A DNA stretch of 64,000 nt, taken from positions 9,548,001 through 9,612,000 of the forward strand of contig JAPFFF010000001.1 in NCBI GenBank assembly GCA_039105265.1, written 5' to 3'. Each line of letters starts with the position of its first letter. The stretch's first letter is position 1. Made by a program: the position numbers and the translations under genes. The notes beneath the pieces are model-generated. The model did not search any database, had not been told where the DNA came from, and saw only the letters and a list, made by a program, of their open reading frames with translations. The DNA comes from Tritrichomonas musculus (taxonomy: Eukaryota; Parabasalia; Tritrichomonadida; Tritrichomonadidae). Below, in pieces: positions 59,458 to 64,000 of the stretch.

Positions 59458-62400
59458 ATGCGTACCACAAAACATAAAAAATCATCACCAATTTTAGGAT
59501 CTAAAGAAAATTTTGCAAAACATATGATCTCTTTCATTGAAAATAAATCTGAAACAAATAGGCGAACAATTTTGCAAATTTTTGAAAATATGTCATCAAT
59601 CGACCTTACTAAAATATCAATATCAAAACTTAAAAATCCAACACTCCTTTACATTATCACACTAAATGAATTAATGTCGCGTATTGAAAAGAACAAAATT
59701 GTTTTTCGAGTTACATCTGTTTTTTTATGTGCGCAAATGATAGCTGAAACAGCTCGTATGTTTTTACAGCATAACGATAACAATTTAAGCATGTTTAATC
59801 TTATTTTATCTGACAAAATTTCAATCAAAATTCCTTCTGAAAATGAAGTTTCGACATTTCCAACGCGCAAAAATCAAAAAATACACTCGTATTCGCCATT
59901 ACTTGCATTTATTATCAAGCATTATCCAGCTGCAGGGAATATTAAAGATGTTTTTAGTTATTCTCTCGCTATAATTTTAGAGAGAATGGGAGTCAAATCT
60001 TTAACTCCTATTCTAATCCCACAATTCCCACCAGAAAAATATGCTTTAGTTCCTAGACAAAAATTTGAATGTTCAAATATTACACAAGAATCTTTATTAG
60101 AAATTGCAAATAGATTAAAAAGCCCAATGGATCCGATTTTGGTGCTACTTATTCGTTTTATTTCATGTAAACTATTAGGTTCTTATGACTTTCATTATAT
60201 TCATATAAATGGACTCATCGACACTATTTTTGAGTTTTTGGAAGAAGATCCAGAATTTAGCATTGATGGTCTCACCCCTTTACTACTTTATTATACATCG
60301 CAACCTGTAAATTATCCTATTCATTTAACATATACAAGTGTAAATCATTGCCTATTTCTCGTATGTCTTGGTTTTGCAAATTTATTTGAGCCAACAACAA
60401 ATGATATTTTATTACAGACATTATCTTTTGAAAATGCGCCTTGTCCTTCATTAGCTCTAGCTTTTGCGCATAATTTAACTACATCTTTTATTCCAGAATT
60501 TATTTCAACTGCATTAAAAAATAATTTGACACCTGAGTGGGATGAAGAGATTAAATATTTACTGCAATATGTCAAATTGCCACCAAAGCGAGAAGATTTA
60601 GTTGAGCAATCAAAAACAAATAATATCGACGCCATTAAATTATTATTAAAAGATCCTGATTGTCTTCCTTTACTCAAACCTGATGAATTCCAATCTCATA
60701 AACTTCTTTCTCTTTTCTTAAAGCCGATTGAATTTCCTTTACCAGAAAAAATTAATTTTGAGCGATATGATGCCGCCTTTATTTATCGTTTGAAATCATT
60801 AAAAGATAAGCCAGATGAAAAAATTATTGGGAATTATATAAATCAAGCAGCATTAATGTTGAATAAAATTACAATGAAAGTATCTAATAACGATAAAACT
60901 TTATTTCATGCCTTTTATTCTGGCTTACAACCTAAGCAAGCAAAAGATGATATACCAGAGCCACTTCCAATTTCATCAAAAAGAATGTCTAGTGCTGAAT
61001 TTTTTTTCTTACCTCCAAATTCACAAAATGAATTTGAAAATATTTCAATTATTATTGAAAATTTAATTGCTATAATTTTTTTATGGAAATTTAATTTTGA
61101 TAACGATAAATTAATTATTCAAAATTTAGCTGACTTTAATTGTCATCACTTTATATCAATCAATGATTCAGATCGTTGCACTAAGTTATTTGGAAATGAA
61201 TATTCAGAAGTTTTAGAAAGGCGGCCATTTCACCATTTTATTCTTGCGATTCAAGAATCGGATGATAAACAAAAGTGGGGTGATATTATTTCTATATTTA
61301 TGCCAATATTTTCATTACCAATCTCGCCATCTAGTCTTTGCGATTTTATTAATCAATGCTACCATTTGAAAAATGAAGAATTTTTTTTGAATATCATCAA
61401 ATTGTTGCCATCTATTTCATTTCTAGAATCTTCAACAATGACAAAAGATGAACTTCTTGATATAATTAAGATATTAATTAATTCCAATACTTCAAAAAAT
61501 GTTATTCAAATTTCAACCAAATTAATTGACGATGGTTTTTCAAAAGAAGTCTTCGGTATATTTTTATCTGAGTCAATTAAGCACCCATCAATTATTACAT
61601 CAATTTGTACTAATTTGAAAAAAGTAGGTGATTTTGCAGATTTCTTTTTCAATAATTCATTGGAACTTATTCCTTCTGAAATAGACAACGAATTTTCATC
61701 ACTTCTTCTATTTCTTTCTCAGCTCGTTAAACCTTCAGAACACGAACTACCTACTTATCCAAAACTGAGAAAAATCGAATCCTCATGGAAGGAAGATAAG
61801 CTTGTTAAAGAAGACTGCCCTAAAACAGAGTTAGGTACAGAAATTAGTATAACAGCTGACAAGCCAATTAAAAAGTCTAAAATATCAACTACTACAGAAG
61901 CCAAAAAGCCCAAAAAAGAAAGCAAAAAAGGAGGTGAGTTGGTTTCTCATCATCATGAGGAAGATATATTAAATGAAGAAGCGGAGGAAGAAGAAGAAGA
62001 AGAAGAGGAGGAAGAGGAAGAAGAAGAAGTTATTGATGACGAAGAATTGTTTGATAACAGCATCACAATCACAAGTTCATCAGCGAAAAAACAAGGTTCA
62101 TCTGAATTTCCATTCTCGTCAAAGAATTGCCCATCTATTTGGGAAGTTCCAAACCTGAAACATTGTTCATACATAGATACTGGCTCTAAATATGTCACGC
62201 AACCATTTTTCAAATGTTTAACATGCAACTTCTCTTCAAATGAAGGTTGTTGTGAATTTTGCGCAATTCATTGTCATAAAGGGCACAAGATTTACTTTGA
62301 TTCAGCTGGTGGTTGTTATTGTGATTGTTTTGCAGATCCTTCAAGATGCGTATCAAATCCAGATCATGCCAATTTCACTCATAGTCATCGTTTTGGTACT

Positions 62401-64000
62401 GGATTCTCTTTTGGATCACCATCTCCAAGTCGTACTGGCGCGTTTGGAAGTGCAAGTAGCAGTTTTCGATCACATCTTTCAAGTCCATCAAAAAGTGACT
62501 TAAATGCTGTTTCAAATCAAGGAAATGTTAAAGTTAGTTTGAGTTCGAAATGTATTTTAGATTTCTTCTTGAAGATTGCCAGAGCCAACTTTGATGATAA
62601 TGAGCTTAATTCCATTCGTCTTAAGCAATTGAAATCAATGAAAGGATTCAATCAATTTAATTTATTACCACAGTTTGTTTTGCCTTCTTCACCATCTTTC
62701 CAAGTATTTAGAAAAAGGATTTCAAAAGTGAAAAATTTCTCAATTCTACTTGATAAGCGATCTAGTTTCAAAGATCTATCACTTGTTTGTAACGCTGGAA
62801 ATGATATTATTTGCTACACAAACGGATCTTCTCTATTTGCTTCTCCTTTGTCTGATCAAATGCAAAGACAAGGTGGACGAGGTGGCTTATTCAATGCTTT
62901 TACAGCTCCACCCAATTTGCCAACCAACAATGCCAATCTTTTATTTAATGAGTGCATCTACGGTGTCATCTCTTCAGGTGACTCTCTTGTTGCCTGTCTT
63001 TGTGACACAGTCATCCATGTTGTCAAAGTTATAGATCAATCAATCCAAGAAAATGACAATGGCAACAATGAAAATAACAATAATGATAACATCAATAATA
63101 ATGATGATGGTAATGATGCGCAGCATGCAGAAGAACTTGATCTGACACTTCAAGAGATTCAAGATTTGCTTGAAATTGAGGAGCAAATTGACAACACCCA
63201 ACAACAACAAGAAGATCAGAATCAGCAAGGTCCAATAAATGATCTTGATCGGATTCAGCCACAAAATCTAAGCTTCCGGCAACGAATTCAGCGTCTCAAT
63301 GAAAGAAATCCGCAAAGAAATGAAGCTCGGCAACAAGGCCAAACATCGAACCTTAAGATTGAAGTTGTTGCTAGCATAACAGCTCCTAAATTATCTTTAT
63401 CAACATCTTTTTCATCATTATCGTCTCTTCATCTACAAACTCCAATTTTCATTGACACATTTTTTGTTAGCAAATCAACATTGATTGTCCTTACATCGAG
63501 TAACATAGCAACTTACAGTCTCCCTTCAGGTTCCCAATTGTCTCTTGTGCAAACGGACAGGATTCCATTCTGTTCTATTTCTCTGTTTAATTACCAAAAT
63601 AAAAGATACATTCTTGCTGGCAACATCCAAGGACAGTTGATTGTTTATCTTCTTTCTGAAAACGGCAATATCACATTTGATCATTTTGTTGGAATTGACC
63701 TTCCAACGGCTCCTATTGTCGTTTCATCATTAATTGAAGATGATTTGATTTTTATATCAACTGAGCAATTTCCTCTTCAATGTTGTCATTCAGCAAGCCT
63801 TTTCAAGTCACAATCAATTATATCAATTGATGGAATAACGTCTTCTGTCTCTTTGAAGGCAAAATATAAGACTAATGGAAATGATTTCATTTTATTGTTC
63901 ACTAAAACTAAAAATGGTGGAATTGTTAGTGTCGAATTTACATCTAACATGTTTGTATATTCAAGCTTAAATGATGAAGTAATCCCAGAAGACTTCCAAC
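59458..64000 (+). CDS. UBR4-like (BIG/Pushover) protein with UBR zinc finger, partial at window end
   Basis: Starts at ATG 59458 and stays open for 1,514 codons to the window edge, so the C-terminus is missing. Residues 1-780 are helical-repeat-like. A run of about 17 Glu lies near residue 845. The UBR box spans about residues 902-975: CLTCNFSSNEGCCEFC, then CHKGHKI and CYCDC, with the later Cys and His in SRCVSNPDH and HSHRF. Its spacing and the leading TQPFF-x-C segment fit the UBR4/BIG type better than UBR1. After it, beta-rich sequence (VCNAGNDIICYTNG, DSLVACLCDTVIHVVKVI) suggests a propeller, as in UBR4, with an acidic/Asn/Gln insert near 1200-1290. UBR4-class proteins recognise N-degrons in ubiquitin-dependent turnover. 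Only the front part can be judged. Confidence 0.8.
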   Translation, partial: MRTTKHKKSSPILGSKENFAKHMISFIENKSETNRRTILQIFENMSSIDLTKISISKLKNPTLLYIITLNELMSRIEKNKIVFRVTSVFLCAQMIAETARMFLQHNDNNLSMFNLILSDKISIKIPSENEVSTFPTRKNQKIHSYSPLLAFIIKHYPAAGNIKDVFSYSLAIILERMGVKSLTPILIPQFPPEKYALVPRQKFECSNITQESLLEIANRLKSPMDPILVLLIRFISCKLLGSYDFHYIHINGLIDTIFEFLEEDPEFSIDGLTPLLLYYTSQPVNYPIHLTYTSVNHCLFLVCLGFANLFEPTTNDILLQTLSFENAPCPSLALAFAHNLTTSFIPEFISTALKNNLTPEWDEEIKYLLQYVKLPPKREDLVEQSKTNNIDAIKLLLKDPDCLPLLKPDEFQSHKLLSLFLKPIEFPLPEKINFERYDAAFIYRLKSLKDKPDEKIIGNYINQAALMLNKITMKVSNNDKTLFHAFYSGLQPKQAKDDIPEPLPISSKRMSSAEFFFLPPNSQNEFENISIIIENLIAIIFLWKFNFDNDKLIIQNLADFNCHHFISINDSDRCTKLFGNEYSEVLERRPFHHFILAIQESDDKQKWGDIISIFMPIFSLPISPSSLCDFINQCYHLKNEEFFLNIIKLLPSISFLESSTMTKDELLDIIKILINSNTSKNVIQISTKLIDDGFSKEVFGIFLSESIKHPSIITSICTNLKKVGDFADFFFNNSLELIPSEIDNEFSSLLLFLSQLVKPSEHELPTYPKLRKIESSWKEDKLVKEDCPKTELGTEISITADKPIKKSKISTTTEAKKPKKESKKGGELVSHHHEEDILNEEAEEEEEEEEEEEEEEEVIDDEELFDNSITITSSSAKKQGSSEFPFSSKNCPSIWEVPNLKHCSYIDTGSKYVTQPFFKCLTCNFSSNEGCCEFCAIHCHKGHKIYFDSAGGCYCDCFADPSRCVSNPDHANFTHSHRFGTGFSFGSPSPSRTGAFGSASSSFRSHLSSPSKSDLNAVSNQGNVKVSLSSKCILDFFLKIARANFDDNELNSIRLKQLKSMKGFNQFNLLPQFVLPSSPSFQVFRKRISKVKNFSILLDKRSSFKDLSLVCNAGNDIICYTNGSSLFASPLSDQMQRQGGRGGLFNAFTAPPNLPTNNANLLFNECIYGVISSGDSLVACLCDTVIHVVKVIDQSIQENDNGNNENNNNDNINNNDDGNDAQHAEELDLTLQEIQDLLEIEEQIDNTQQQQEDQNQQGPINDLDRIQPQNLSFRQRIQRLNERNPQRNEARQQGQTSNLKIEVVASITAPKLSLSTSFSSLSSLHLQTPIFIDTFFVSKSTLIVLTSSNIATYSLPSGSQLSLVQTDRIPFCSISLFNYQNKRYILAGNIQGQLIVYLLSENGNITFDHFVGIDLPTAPIVVSSLIEDDLIFISTEQFPLQCCHSASLFKSQSIISIDGITSSVSLKAKYKTNGNDFILLFTKTKNGGIVSVEFTSNMFVYSSLNDEVIPEDFQ

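Overview
The window is nuclear DNA of a trichomonad protist (Parabasalia), most likely a Tritrichomonas such as T. foetus. The reasons are strong AT richness, mostly intronless genes rich in Asn, Gln, Ser and Lys, and short untranslated leaders. One spliceosomal intron carries the trichomonad signature of a GTATGT donor and a fused branch/acceptor ACTAACACATAG. There is also a gene of the initiator-binding (IBD) transcription-factor family otherwise known from Trichomonas. The species name is an inference.

Layout. 1-5.6 kb: a disordered protein full of clathrin, AP2 and EH-binding motifs, then an unrecognised 898-residue protein, both on the plus strand. 6.0-11.0 kb: a divergent pair, a decapping scaffold of the EDC4/Ge-1 family (minus) and an ACAP-type BAR-PH-ArfGAP-ankyrin protein (plus). 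The latter has the intron and a polyglutamine tract inside its ArfGAP domain. 11.1-21.0 kb (minus): a nucleoplasmin-like chaperone, then a broken BEACH-WD40 gene and a broken kinase gene, separated by a 1.6-kb foldback element with near-perfect 0.45-kb inverted arms. 21.5-24.5 kb: a long coiled-coil protein. 24.9-25.2 kb: an AT-rich imperfect inverted repeat with a CpG-rich hairpin at its centre. 25.8 kb: a two-repeat Myb gene. 26.8-31.9 kb: a graveyard of decayed DNA transposons and gene fragments. 32-39 kb: eIF2B gamma, a bromodomain protein with a Tyr at the acetyl-lysine Asn position, a class 2 DYRK kinase and an IBD protein. 39.6-40.7 kb: a non-autonomous element whose ends match those of the decayed transposon at 26.8 kb. 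40.9-58.4 kb: a 1,722-residue unknown protein, a TTLL tubulin glutamylase, a PPP phosphatase next to a PP2A B''-type EF-hand subunit, and a 2,006-residue pseudokinase-Sel1 protein. 59.5 kb to the end: the first 1,514 codons of a UBR4-like protein.

Functionally this is housekeeping and regulatory eukaryotic DNA: endocytosis and Arf traffic, mRNA decapping, translation initiation, chromatin, kinase and phosphatase signalling, tubulin modification and N-degron turnover. There is no operon logic; spacing is short between convergent genes and longer where genes diverge or mobile elements sit. The strongest observations are the intron and its internal stem, the polyQ insert within the ArfGAP fold, the EDC4 homologue, the GC-rich hairpin island, and the foldback element lying between two decayed coding segments. 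All family calls come from reading motifs by eye; no searches were run. Starts were set at ATG even where the reading frame extends upstream to a TTG.
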